From contig CAITIF010000042.1 in the NCBI GenBank assembly GCA_903892365.1, forward strand, positions 1-6,900: a stretch of 6,900 nucleotides of DNA, given 5' to 3'. Below are positions 1 through 6,291 of this stretch, in pieces. Each line of letters opens with the position of its first letter. Positions within the stretch are counted from its first letter, which is position 1. The notes under the pieces are model-generated. The model did no database searches and was not told where the DNA came from. It saw only the letters and a list, made by a program, of their open reading frames with translations. The DNA comes from an uncultured Pirellula sp. GTDB taxonomy: Bacteria; Planctomycetota; Planctomycetia; Pirellulales; Pirellulaceae. Made by a program: the position numbers and the translations under genes.

Positions 1-709
1 AGACGACCCTCAGTTGGGCAAGAAGCGAAAGATGCGATTTATTCCCGACAATGACACCAACACTCTCGTGGTGATTGGGGCTGATGATGCGGAGATCAAA
101 ACCATCGAAGCGTTGATCAAGCTTTGGGATGTTCCGGAGAAGACCAACAAGCAAAGGCTTCGGTACTCCAAACTCATGAAGATCGAGTTTTCGGATGCGG
201 ATGCGATCGTCGAGGCGATCAAGGATGCATACCGGGATCTTCTGAGCACGAACGACAAAGCGTTCCAAAAAGAAGCCGGCGACGGCAAAGGATCGGAGGG
301 CAAGGAGTCGAAGCGTAGCGAATCATCGGACTCCGTTTTTGATGGGGCCATGAACTTTAGCTTTTCGGGTCGATTGTCGTTGGGAGTCGACAAGGTTACA
401 AAAACGATTATCGTTTCTGCTGAAGGGGAGGACCTGTTGAAGCTGGTCTGTGAAATGATCACAGAGCTGGACAATGCAGCCAAACCAAGTGGATCCGTTG
501 AAATCCTGAAGCTGGACGGCTCGAATTCCAAAGCCATGGAGAAAGCTCTGACGGCTCTTTCCAAAGCCAATAAGGGCCGAAAAGAACAGGATCCGAATGC
601 TGCCAATCAGCAACAACTGAATCAGCAGCAGATGGGGATCCAGCAGCAACAGCAGTTCAATCAGCAGCTCAATAACAAACCATCCAACGACTCGAACAAC
701 GATAACTAA
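1..709 (+). CDS. Secretin-N (NolW-like) repeat protein with Q/N-rich tail, C-terminal part only
   Basis: The reading frame is already open at base 2 and stops with TAA at 707-709, so this is the last 235 residues of a longer protein; the internal TTG at 14 need not be the start. Visible residues about 11-46 (RFIPDNDTNTLVVIG followed by a helix ending LIKLWDVPE) match the secretin short domain, PF03958 type, and a second unit lies around residues 123-158 (LGVDKVTKTIIVSAEGEDL, then a helix ending ELD). Between them are a segment resembling the start of another unit (KIEFSDADAIVEAIKDAYRD) and a charged K/E/S linker. The tail, about residues 199-235, is almost pure Q and N. Short domains of this kind form the periplasmic rings of type II/III secretins, but no outer-membrane barrel domain follows here. 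Planctomycetes have many large proteins with such repeats whose role is unknown. Envelope location is inferred. The SDR gene follows after 8 bp. Confidence 0.75.
   Translation, partial: DDPQLGKKRKMRFIPDNDTNTLVVIGADDAEIKTIEALIKLWDVPEKTNKQRLRYSKLMKIEFSDADAIVEAIKDAYRDLLSTNDKAFQKEAGDGKGSEGKESKRSESSDSVFDGAMNFSFSGRLSLGVDKVTKTIIVSAEGEDLLKLVCEMITELDNAAKPSGSVEILKLDGSNSKAMEKALTALSKANKGRKEQDPNAANQQQLNQQQMGIQQQQQFNQQLNNKPSNDSNNDN
608..672 (+). repeat. CAG/CAA-rich low-complexity tract encoding poly-Q/N
   Basis: Irregular runs of CAG and CAA codons mixed with AAT, CTG and ATG encode the glutamine-rich tail of the secretin-N protein. CAG and CAA are mixed, so this is not a pure microsatellite, which should limit slippage. 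It lies within the coding region in frame. Confidence 0.7.
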
Positions 710-717
710 GCGGAACG

Positions 718-1560
718 ATGAATAGTCAAGCGAATCAGGAATTCGACCCAAACCTACCTCTACTCGGCCAAACTGCCTTGGTAACAGGTGCCGCCCGGGG
801 GATCGGAGCGGGAATCGCTAAGGCGCTTGCCAAAGCGGGTGCAAACGTCGCTGTGAACGATTTGCGTGAACCGACAGAAACGCTGGAAGCCTGCAAGGCC
901 TACGGGCGAAATGTGGTTTCGGCGGTTGCGGACGTGTCGAATCAAAAATTGGTAGAGGAGATGGTCGATCGCGTTGAAAAAGATCTGGGGCCGATCGACA
1001 TTTTGGTATCCAACGCGGCATACAGTGATCGGGAGTTATTTTACATTGCGAACATGGAAGGGTTTGAAAAGACCATCAATGTTTGCATGTGGGGGCCTTT
1101 TTACTTGGCCCGAGCTATTGCGAACCGTATGATCGCGCGTGCGAAGCCGGTTGAAGAATGCCCTCGCACGCAGGGGAATATGGTCTTTGTCAGTTCGCCG
1201 CACGCCTTTCGCGCGATTCCAGGGGCGATGGCGTATAACATGGCCAAAGCAGGGTTGGATCAAATGGCGAGAACCGCTGCGGTGGAGTTGGCGGAGTATC
1301 GAGTTCGGGTCAACATGCTTCATCCGGGTTGGACCGATACCCCCGGGGAAAGGAAATTTTTCTTTGATGAGGAATTAGCCAAGCATGGATCGCAATTGCC
1401 CTGGGGGAGACTCGCAACGGCCGACGACATTGCTCAAGGGGTGGTGTTTTTGGTCCATCCGAATAGCGACTACATTACAGGCTCCACGTTGACGATTGAT
1501 GGAGGCATCATGTTGCCTCATCAAGATATGTTTCGCATTCGAAACCGACCTAAAAGCTAG
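718..1560 (+). CDS. SDR family NAD(P)-dependent oxidoreductase
   Basis: This is a complete 280-residue classical short-chain dehydrogenase/reductase, somewhat above the usual 250 because of a leader of about 17 residues. The cofactor motif TGAARGIG is at residues 23-30. Asp48 at the end of beta-strand 2 suggests preference for NAD(H), which is an inference. SNAA at 98-101 replaces the common NNAG. The catalytic tetrad is complete: Asn121, Ser160, Tyr173 and Lys177 (YNMAK). HPG at 202-204 and the closing TGSTLTIDGG (254-263) are typical of the family. The ATG at 718 is the only reasonable start upstream of the Rossmann fold; its Shine-Dalgarno is weak (GGAA at 712-715, very close). It starts 8 bp after the upstream stop, so co-transcription and perhaps translational coupling are likely. 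The substrate cannot be read from the sequence: sugar or polyol dehydrogenases and 3-oxoacyl-ACP reductase-like enzymes share these motifs. Confidence 0.93.
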   Translation: MNSQANQEFDPNLPLLGQTALVTGAARGIGAGIAKALAKAGANVAVNDLREPTETLEACKAYGRNVVSAVADVSNQKLVEEMVDRVEKDLGPIDILVSNAAYSDRELFYIANMEGFEKTINVCMWGPFYLARAIANRMIARAKPVEECPRTQGNMVFVSSPHAFRAIPGAMAYNMAKAGLDQMARTAAVELAEYRVRVNMLHPGWTDTPGERKFFFDEELAKHGSQLPWGRLATADDIAQGVVFLVHPNSDYITGSTLTIDGGIMLPHQDMFRIRNRPKS

Positions 1561-1948
1561 TTACCTTGAAAACAATGCAGAACAGTTGTCCTCGGCTGTT
1601 CCTGAAGCTTGCAACGAGCCCCAAGCTCAAGTCACCATTGGCGGCACTACGTGCCGGATAAAGAGTCCGGTCGGAAGCTAAACGATCAATAATCAACGCC
1701 CTTTCGGACGGAAGTCGGTGCCACGCATCGTTCGACCGTTCATTGGTGCAAAGCTTGAAGGTCAAGGGAGTTAAAAAGCGACTCGATCGAGGTGGATGAA
1801 TAGAAATTGGATGCATCAGAAAAGGGGGCTGCTACTTTTGCCGGCTGAGTCGTCTTGGGGGGCAACTAAAACCTAGCACGCTATGCCGTAACTGCGTCCA
1901 AAGCGATACCTGACTAATTCGTTCCTTATTCATGGGTAATCAAGGCGA
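1561..1948. other. Long intergenic region without a convincing gene
   Basis: About 390 bp separate the SDR stop from the LamG start. The small open frames here give low-complexity or Arg/Ser/Leu-rich proteins with no recognisable motif and no good ribosome site, so I do not call them. The region holds small inverted repeats: CGGCAC-TAC-GTGCCG at 1642-1656, overlapping CCGGA-7nt-TCCGG at 1654-1670; AGCTTG/CAAGCT at 1606-1627; and a perfect 10 bp palindrome CTCGATCGAG at 1782-1791. None is followed by a T-run, so none is a standard intrinsic terminator. The promoter for the LamG gene should lie in the right half, but I see no boxes good enough to place it. Confidence 0.6.
1642..1670 (+). promoter_or_regulatory. 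Two overlapping stem-loops (possible RNA structure)
   Basis: A perfect 6 bp stem with a 3 nt loop (1642-1647 with 1651-1656) shares bases 1654-1656 with a 5 bp stem (1654-1658 with 1666-1670), so the two cannot form together. The site is 82 bp past the SDR stop, which suits a 3' end structure of the upstream operon, but there is no U-tract. The function is unknown and chance occurrence is possible. Confidence 0.25.
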
Positions 1949-3271
1949 ATGAGATACCACTCCTACTGCATCCAATTGCTGTTCTTGACGCTTTTCGTTG
2001 TCGTGACTCATGTTGCATGTGGCAGCGTTCTGGATGAGGCGAAATGCAACGAACCCATAGCCGAAGTACCTGGGGCCATCCGCGATTTGCGCGTGCAACA
2101 GCAACGCGTCGCTGAGCTGACGAAGATTCCAGGCTTGGTCGCTCTCTGGGACTTTGTGAAGAAAGAGACTGGCGGATCGGAACGCTTTACGGCACATGTG
2201 CCCCATGGTGCCGTAACCGATTACCCGCTTGATGCTGGGAATTACATTCGAGATTACTGGGGTACCGGACGCGAGGCGAAGTATGCTGATTTTCCCCAGC
2301 TCGGTAGAGGTCCCTTTGGCAATGCCGTTCGTATCGTCAAAGAAACCGATCCTGACTTTCGCCCCTTTCTGTTTGTGCCTCGATCACGACTGCACGATAC
2401 GCCTTTGGATATCAAGGGAGCCGGAAAGTCGGTCTCGGTCGTGGTGTGGGCGATCCGTGAAAGTGGCAATCATGCGCTCGCAGGCATCTGGCATGAAGGT
2501 ACCGACTTGAAACAGAAGGAGACATCCAGCATCGCAAAAGTAGAACGTGGCCAACGCCAGTATGCGCTGTTTGCTGGCCTGAATAAACAAGGGAGCGCTT
2601 GCGGCCATGTTTCCGAAAATGGGGCGAGTTCTTTCTTGAACAAGTACGCTCTGCATAAGAGCAATTCCCTCGCAATGTCACCAGAGATTCCTTTGGATTC
2701 GCCCGATGATGTGCTCGACGCATCATGGCAGTGTTTCGCGATGACGTTCGACCATGAGAAAGACGAACTCACCGGTTGGCTCAATGGCGTCTCCGGCGAT
2801 CGGTGGCTGGACAATCCGAAGAAGGACCCGTTGATCGTGTCGGCACACAATGCTTACATGCAGGGGCATTTTGCCAAAGTTCCGGGGAAGCAGGATGGGG
2901 AAGACAGTTCTTTCCCTAAAGACCAGTACTACAATCCGCCTGAAGGTGAGCCGTTGCGTGTGAGCGTGCTTCGCGAATCGGCGGAAGGACGCGTCGAGTT
3001 ACGCGAGCATCCTTACACCAAAATTGAAGTTGCCCTGAAGGATGGAGTCGAAGTTGCTCGCGATCTTGTCGCATTGCGATTGAATCCCTGGTGGTATCCA
3101 CACGATCTGTATTCGCCAAAGGATGCGCAAAGCGGCGGCCCTTTTACCATCGGACGCGTCATTCACAGTTCACGCGGAGTCGGCTTTACAGGTTGGATAG
3201 GTGGCGTTGCGGTATTCGATCGAGCACTTACGGCAATTGAACTTGCCAAACTTGCTTCTTTCTCCGAATGA
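1949..3271 (+). CDS. Exported LamG/concanavalin A-like domain protein
   Basis: This 440-residue protein begins with a signal peptide: basic/polar start, hydrophobic core at about residues 8-20 (IQLLFLTLFVVV) and a likely cleavage near VACG-S (residues 22-26). Cys24 is not preceded by a proper lipobox (position -3 is His), so a lipoprotein is less likely. The mature part has the order of a LamG-like jelly roll: LVALWDFV (63-70), a strand pair around SVSVVVWAIRESGNHALAGI (161-180), the FAMTFDHEKDELTGWLNG hairpin (263-280) and the final strands FTGWIGGVAVFDRALT (413-428). About 115 residues, partly beta-rich, are inserted between the WLNG turn and the closing strands. The family typically binds glycans or proteins in the envelope or outside the cell; no catalytic domain accompanies it. 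The start codon has only a weak AAGG (1942-1945) four bases upstream. The ligand is unknown. Confidence 0.75.
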   Translation: MRYHSYCIQLLFLTLFVVVTHVACGSVLDEAKCNEPIAEVPGAIRDLRVQQQRVAELTKIPGLVALWDFVKKETGGSERFTAHVPHGAVTDYPLDAGNYIRDYWGTGREAKYADFPQLGRGPFGNAVRIVKETDPDFRPFLFVPRSRLHDTPLDIKGAGKSVSVVVWAIRESGNHALAGIWHEGTDLKQKETSSIAKVERGQRQYALFAGLNKQGSACGHVSENGASSFLNKYALHKSNSLAMSPEIPLDSPDDVLDASWQCFAMTFDHEKDELTGWLNGVSGDRWLDNPKKDPLIVSAHNAYMQGHFAKVPGKQDGEDSSFPKDQYYNPPEGEPLRVSVLRESAEGRVELREHPYTKIEVALKDGVEVARDLVALRLNPWWYPHDLYSPKDAQSGGPFTIGRVIHSSRGVGFTGWIGGVAVFDRALTAIELAKLASFSE

Positions 3272-3283
3272 CGTGGCTGCTGA

Positions 3284-3332
3284 CAATGCATCGATGGGAG
3301 GCTTTTGCATGGAAAGGTTGCTCCATGCATTG
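3284..3332. other. Competing inverted repeats in the convergent gap between LamG and DUF1569 genes
   Basis: CAATGCAT at 3284-3291 is the exact reverse complement of 3325-3332, and GGAG (3297-3300) can extend the pairing to CTCC (3321-3324). A tighter alternative pairs TGCATGGA (3306-3313) with TCCATGCA (3322-3329) over an 8 nt loop. Both use the same right arm. The site lies between two converging stop codons (3271 and 3365), where a bidirectional transcription end is expected. Neither strand has a T-run after the stem, so termination would have to be factor-dependent or the stem may protect RNA 3' ends. Confidence 0.4.
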
Positions 3333-3364
3333 CGTCTCAAGAGGGACCGGTCGCCCCAGGAAAG

Positions 3365-3862
3365 CTATTTCGGTTCAAGAAAGCTTAGGTGATGAGCGCA
3401 ATGAGCCAGCTGTAAGGCGACCGCTTCGTCGTAGCTTAGTGGTCCAAACAGCGGCGACGGATGCAGTGGGCCGCGGTAGGCGCTCAGACGATCGATACAG
3501 GACAACAATCGATCTACCGCAGCCGCTTGGTATTCCATGCTCGGTGCACCTGGAGCCTGGTTCGCGATGGCTGGGTAGACGGTGGATGATAGGGTGGGCT
3601 GGCCTGGGGCCATACGTTGTTCTTGAGCAAACTTTCTGAAAAGCGCTTTTCCCTGCGTAACACGCATGATGCTCAATACAATACGAATGAACCAAGGAGA
3701 CTTGGGGAATCCGTCTATCGGGAAACTCATCCAGTCCGCTAAATGGTTGGCATTCTGCGAAAGATTCCAGTGTCCGAACTGACGGTATCCTCCGGAATGC
3801 AGAGTTTGCAGATCGGACTTCACGTCGTCGAGGGTTGAAAAACGAAGTTCTCGTCGTTGCAT
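3365..3862 (-). CDS. DUF1569 domain protein (DinB-like four-helix fold)
   Basis: The 165-residue protein matches DUF1569 (PF07606) in length and pattern: RRELRFSTLDDVKSDLQTL at 3-21, GHWNLSQNANHLADWM at 30-45, and the C-terminal QLAHCAHHLSFL at 151-162. His40, His154 and His158 are placed like the metal-binding His triad of the DinB/YfiT fold. That metal role is inferred from fold similarity and has not been shown for this family. There is no signal peptide, so it is probably cytoplasmic. The frame stays open upstream of this ATG, but the family begins at this point and the upstream segment opposes the GH10-like gene, so I start at 3862. No clear Shine-Dalgarno precedes it. It stands alone on its strand, divergent from the GH10-like gene and convergent with the LamG gene. 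The biochemical function is unknown. Confidence 0.8.
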   Translation of the reverse strand: MQRRELRFSTLDDVKSDLQTLHSGGYRQFGHWNLSQNANHLADWMSFPIDGFPKSPWFIRIVLSIMRVTQGKALFRKFAQEQRMAPGQPTLSSTVYPAIANQAPGAPSMEYQAAAVDRLLSCIDRLSAYRGPLHPSPLFGPLSYDEAVALQLAHCAHHLSFLEPK

Positions 3863-4006
3863 GATGTTTTGGGGGAACAAAGACTTCTGGGAAACACTGA
3901 AGGAGAAAATTGTACCAAATTGCTGATTGGCAATGAATCGAGTACACTTCCCTTCCCTACCGAGGTCGATTTTCCTTCCAATTGCTGTAGCTTTGTCGAG
4001 AAATGC
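3863..4006. promoter_or_regulatory. Divergent intergenic region of DUF1569 and GH10-like genes
   Basis: The 144 bp between the two divergent start codons must carry both promoters if the chosen starts are right. An inverted repeat ATTGC-6nt-GCAAT lies at 3919-3934, and its left half recurs as AATTGCTG at 3918-3925 and 3980-3987. This could be an operator, but the repeats are short. GAG at 3998-4000, six bases before the ATG at 4007, is the likely ribosome site of the GH10-like gene. I could not place -35/-10 boxes with confidence. Confidence 0.35.
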
Positions 4007-5599
4007 ATGGGTCAATTGCGATTCCGAGTGCCGAGCGCCCATGAGTATGATCCTCAGATTTGGAGCACTGCGTTTGTATCGGGCATCGAAGGGATCCCAT
4101 GGGCCAGCAAAAATCGAATTGAAAATGACTGTTTGGTCATCGAGCGAGCCGTCAACGAATCTGGAAAGCTTTCCATAGTTTGGCCTACAGAAGAATACGG
4201 GCCCATTCAGCTTTCGACCGCCTCGCTTCGGTGCCAAGACGAACCCTATTGGCTACACGTCGAGCTCGCACGGGGGACCATTCACCGAATTCGTGGCAGA
4301 GGCCTGGATTGGCTTCGGATGGGGCTCAAGGTGCCCGAATCGTACACGTCGTTGATGGAACAAGCCGTAACGTCCTTTGTTCAATCCCTGCTGACGACGG
4401 ATACACCAGAGGTATGTTTGGTTCATGCCCAGAACGCAATCGATCTCGCGATCAGTGCTTCGAAGCCGTTGGCGCGCGCATTCATTTCGCAATCACTTCA
4501 GGCTAGGCACCAGTCGGAGAAACAGTTGGGAACCCTTCTGGGTGTCAAAGTAGTACCCAAGGAGCGTTGGGAGAGAGAAATCGCGCAGGCGGTGCCAGCC
4601 ATCAATACGATTCAGATATCGATGGAGATGGGTCAAATTGAATCGGAGTCGAAGAATGCTACGTTCGCAATTATTGATTCCCAGCTGAATTGGGCCCGCA
4701 AGAATTCCATGAGGGTTTTCGGTGGTCCGCTTTTGAATTTGCAATCGCATGCTGTCCCAAAGTGGTTATACCTCTTCAGCGATTTTGAATCTTTGTACGA
4801 AGCTGCTTGCAAGCATGCCGTTCAAGTGGTCGAACGGTATCGGGGGCAAGTTCACCTTTGGTCAGCAGCCACAGGTTTGAATTGCCCGAACACACTTGGA
4901 ATCTCGGACGAACAAGTGCTGCATCTGGCGGTGGGTGTGATCCAAGCGATCCGTCGATCCGATCCTAAGACGCCAGTGGTGTTAACTATTGATTCGCCGT
5001 GGGCCGAGTACCTAGGGCAAAAGGCCGATGGAATCAGCCCATTGCATTTTGCGGATGCTTTGATTCGGGCCGACTTGGGACTTTCCGGCTTAGGCTTGGA
5101 ATTAAACATGAATTACTGGCCTGGAGGTTCGATGCCCCGCGACTTGGTCGATGTTTCCGATTTGATTGATCATTGGAATATTCTTGGGCTTCCGTTGTTG
5201 GCACAAGTCTCTGGTCCTTGCAATTTGCTGAACGACGCCCAGGCATTATCGAAATCAGGAATCGTATCGAATTGGGCGTATCCCAACATGGCGGGTTGGA
5301 AAACATCCAAGCTGTCAGATTCGGGCTCGATCGATCTACCCAATAGTACATTCTCCCAACCTGCAATCCATCTGGGAGCAGTCGACGCGGAAGCCAACAA
5401 ACGCGACCGAATGCCAGTCAACGGCCTGGAGATCATGCAGATGCTTCTAGCCAAAAGCAATATTCATGGGATCATCTGGAATCAGTTTTCTGATTGCGAT
5501 GAGCACGTATATCAGAATGCCGGTTTGATCGGTCCCAATGGAAAGACGCGTTCGCTGTTGGATGGCTTATCAAGGCTTCGCCAACTGCACGTTCACTAA
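4007..5599 (+). CDS. GH10-like TIM-barrel protein lacking canonical catalytic glutamates
   Basis: This 530-residue protein resembles planctomycete proteins annotated as endo-1,4-beta-xylanase (glycoside hydrolase family 10). Residues 1-110 form a beta-rich N-terminal module ending in YWLHVELARGTIHRIRGRG; residues about 111-180 are helical; the barrel follows. Barrel landmarks are VFGGPLLNLQSHAVPKWL (237-254; GH10 strand 3), GQVHLWSAATGLN (280-292; strand 4), GLGLELNMNYW (361-371), LGLPLLAQVSGP (393-404; strand 7) and HGIIWNQFSD (487-496; strand 8). In GH10 the strand 4 motif carries the acid/base Glu (WDVVNE) and strand 7 the nucleophile (TELD); here these read WSAATG and QVSG. The protein is therefore not a normal xylanase. 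There is no signal peptide, so cytoplasmic location is inferred. A TTG at 3857 would add 50 residues unlike the family and overlap DUF1569; ATG 4007 has a GAG six bases upstream. Function is unknown. Confidence 0.7.
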   Translation: MGQLRFRVPSAHEYDPQIWSTAFVSGIEGIPWASKNRIENDCLVIERAVNESGKLSIVWPTEEYGPIQLSTASLRCQDEPYWLHVELARGTIHRIRGRGLDWLRMGLKVPESYTSLMEQAVTSFVQSLLTTDTPEVCLVHAQNAIDLAISASKPLARAFISQSLQARHQSEKQLGTLLGVKVVPKERWEREIAQAVPAINTIQISMEMGQIESESKNATFAIIDSQLNWARKNSMRVFGGPLLNLQSHAVPKWLYLFSDFESLYEAACKHAVQVVERYRGQVHLWSAATGLNCPNTLGISDEQVLHLAVGVIQAIRRSDPKTPVVLTIDSPWAEYLGQKADGISPLHFADALIRADLGLSGLGLELNMNYWPGGSMPRDLVDVSDLIDHWNILGLPLLAQVSGPCNLLNDAQALSKSGIVSNWAYPNMAGWKTSKLSDSGSIDLPNSTFSQPAIHLGAVDAEANKRDRMPVNGLEIMQMLLAKSNIHGIIWNQFSDCDEHVYQNAGLIGPNGKTRSLLDGLSRLRQLHVH

Positions 5600-5679
5600 A
5601 ATCCGTTTCTGCGAATCTCACACGATCGCCCATTTTCCGAGCGATCCGCTTGATTGTCCCCTGTTTGCTCGCAACGCTG
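5600..5679. other. Convergent gap between GH10-like and HNH genes
   Basis: The 80 bp between the two converging stops contain a perfect 6 bp inverted repeat, GATCGC (5624-5629) and GCGATC (5641-5646), over an 11 nt loop. No T-run follows on either strand, so it is at best a weak or factor-dependent terminator. A far better plus-strand terminator lies further on, inside the HNH gene. Confidence 0.35.
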
Positions 5680-6291
5680 TTAGCTTGCAACGTTCGTTAG
5701 AAACGTTTTCCAAGAATGATACCTTGGGTCTTGCAACGTAACCGCGATCCCTGGATTTGCATGAGGCCGGACGGGGGTTGTCAATAACTTCATGGAGGCC
5801 TGAATCGGGGTTCGGCCTCCTTTTTTGCCGTTGCAACCCATGCACGAACAGACCACATTTTCCCATGTTGTCTTCCCACCTTGAGACCGTGGGACAACGT
5901 GGTCCAGGCTTAACTGGCTCATCGGTCTTGTTTGGCCGCAGTACTGGCATCGATAGCCATCGCGCGCGAACAAGGTTTTGCGATTGAATCGAACAGTCGA
6001 TTTAGGAATTCGATCGTAAAGCACTAAGCGAACAATGCGAGGGACTTGCAGTTCTCTTGTCGGGGTTCGGAGGTAATCTTCGTCGTTCTGCTTTTCCATC
6101 GCATGCAGTTCCGACAATTCGCACCAACTTTCAAAGTCATAATTGGCGTACTGATCTTCTTCGATCACAATCACTTCGGCACACCCACGATATAGCAGCG
6201 TCATCGCACGTCGAACGTCGACCACGCGAACGGCCATGTAGAAACGATTCAGCACCAATACACTACAATCCAATGCGGAGCTTTCGCTCAT
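5680..6291 (-). CDS. HNH endonuclease (McrA-type)
   Basis: The 203-residue protein has the layout of the small McrA-like HNH proteins widespread in planctomycetes and cyanobacteria. The N-terminal segment (VLVLNRFYMAVRVVDVRRAM, 11-30, then LLYRGCAEVI, 32-41) is followed by the HNH nuclease domain at about 107-170. A zinc knuckle is formed by Cys115 and Cys118 (CQYC) with Cys150 and Cys153 (CMGC). The core LDHVVPRSQGG has Asp130 and the catalytic His131; Asn145 (WENVV) is the central residue, and the third position is Asn154 (CNGKK) rather than His, as is common in this subgroup. The start is fixed by a strong Shine-Dalgarno, GGGAGGAG, seven bases from GGAGG to the ATG; the frame is open to 6387 but that extension lacks such a site. 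The family should cut DNA; its biological role is not established. No methyltransferase or specificity gene is adjacent, so this is not a visible restriction system. Confidence 0.88.
   Translation of the reverse strand: MSESSALDCSVLVLNRFYMAVRVVDVRRAMTLLYRGCAEVIVIEEDQYANYDFESWCELSELHAMEKQNDEDYLRTPTRELQVPRIVRLVLYDRIPKSTVRFNRKTLFARDGYRCQYCGQTRPMSQLSLDHVVPRSQGGKTTWENVVCSCMGCNGKKGGRTPIQASMKLLTTPVRPHANPGIAVTLQDPRYHSWKTFLTNVAS
5794..5826 (+). terminator. Intrinsic terminator, plus strand, inside the HNH coding region
   Basis: GGAGGCC (5794-5800) pairs perfectly with GGCCTCC (5814-5820); after a bulged T, GAA (5802-5804) pairs with TTC (5811-5813) around the 6 nt loop TCGGGG. Six T residues follow directly (5821-5826). 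This is a textbook Rho-independent terminator for plus-strand transcripts, and it comes 195 bp after the stop of the GH10-like gene. On the minus strand the stem lacks a downstream T-run, so it should not stop HNH transcription. The arms coincide with codons for the HNH protein's KKGGR and QAS residues. Confidence 0.7.

Noticed and set aside
1550..1816. Minus-strand 88-codon frame in the 1561-1948 spacer
   Set aside because: It overlaps the SDR end, has no motif, no ribosome site and composition unlike a protein.
1932..1952. Six-codon mini-ORF (MGNQGE) whose TGA overlaps the LamG ATG
   Set aside because: It could couple translation, but it has no ribosome site and such mini-ORFs are common by chance.
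3857..4006. TTG start adding 50 residues to the GH10-like protein
   Set aside because: The extension is neither a signal peptide nor family-like, overlaps the DUF1569 start and lacks a ribosome site; ATG 4007 has one.
3863..4237. Open minus-strand frame extending DUF1569 upstream by 125 codons
   Set aside because: It lies opposite the GH10-like gene, matches nothing in DUF1569, and the family begins at the MQRREL start.
5821..5829. A6 run in HNH codons (AAA AAA before GGA) as a programmed frameshift site
   Set aside because: The in-frame heptamer is C AAA AAA, not X XXY YYZ, and the zero frame is intact and conserved to the normal end.
5680..6291. HNH gene as part of a restriction or anti-phage system
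   Set aside because: There is no methyltransferase, specificity subunit or other defence gene nearby, and this small McrA-like type is a common stand-alone chromosomal gene.
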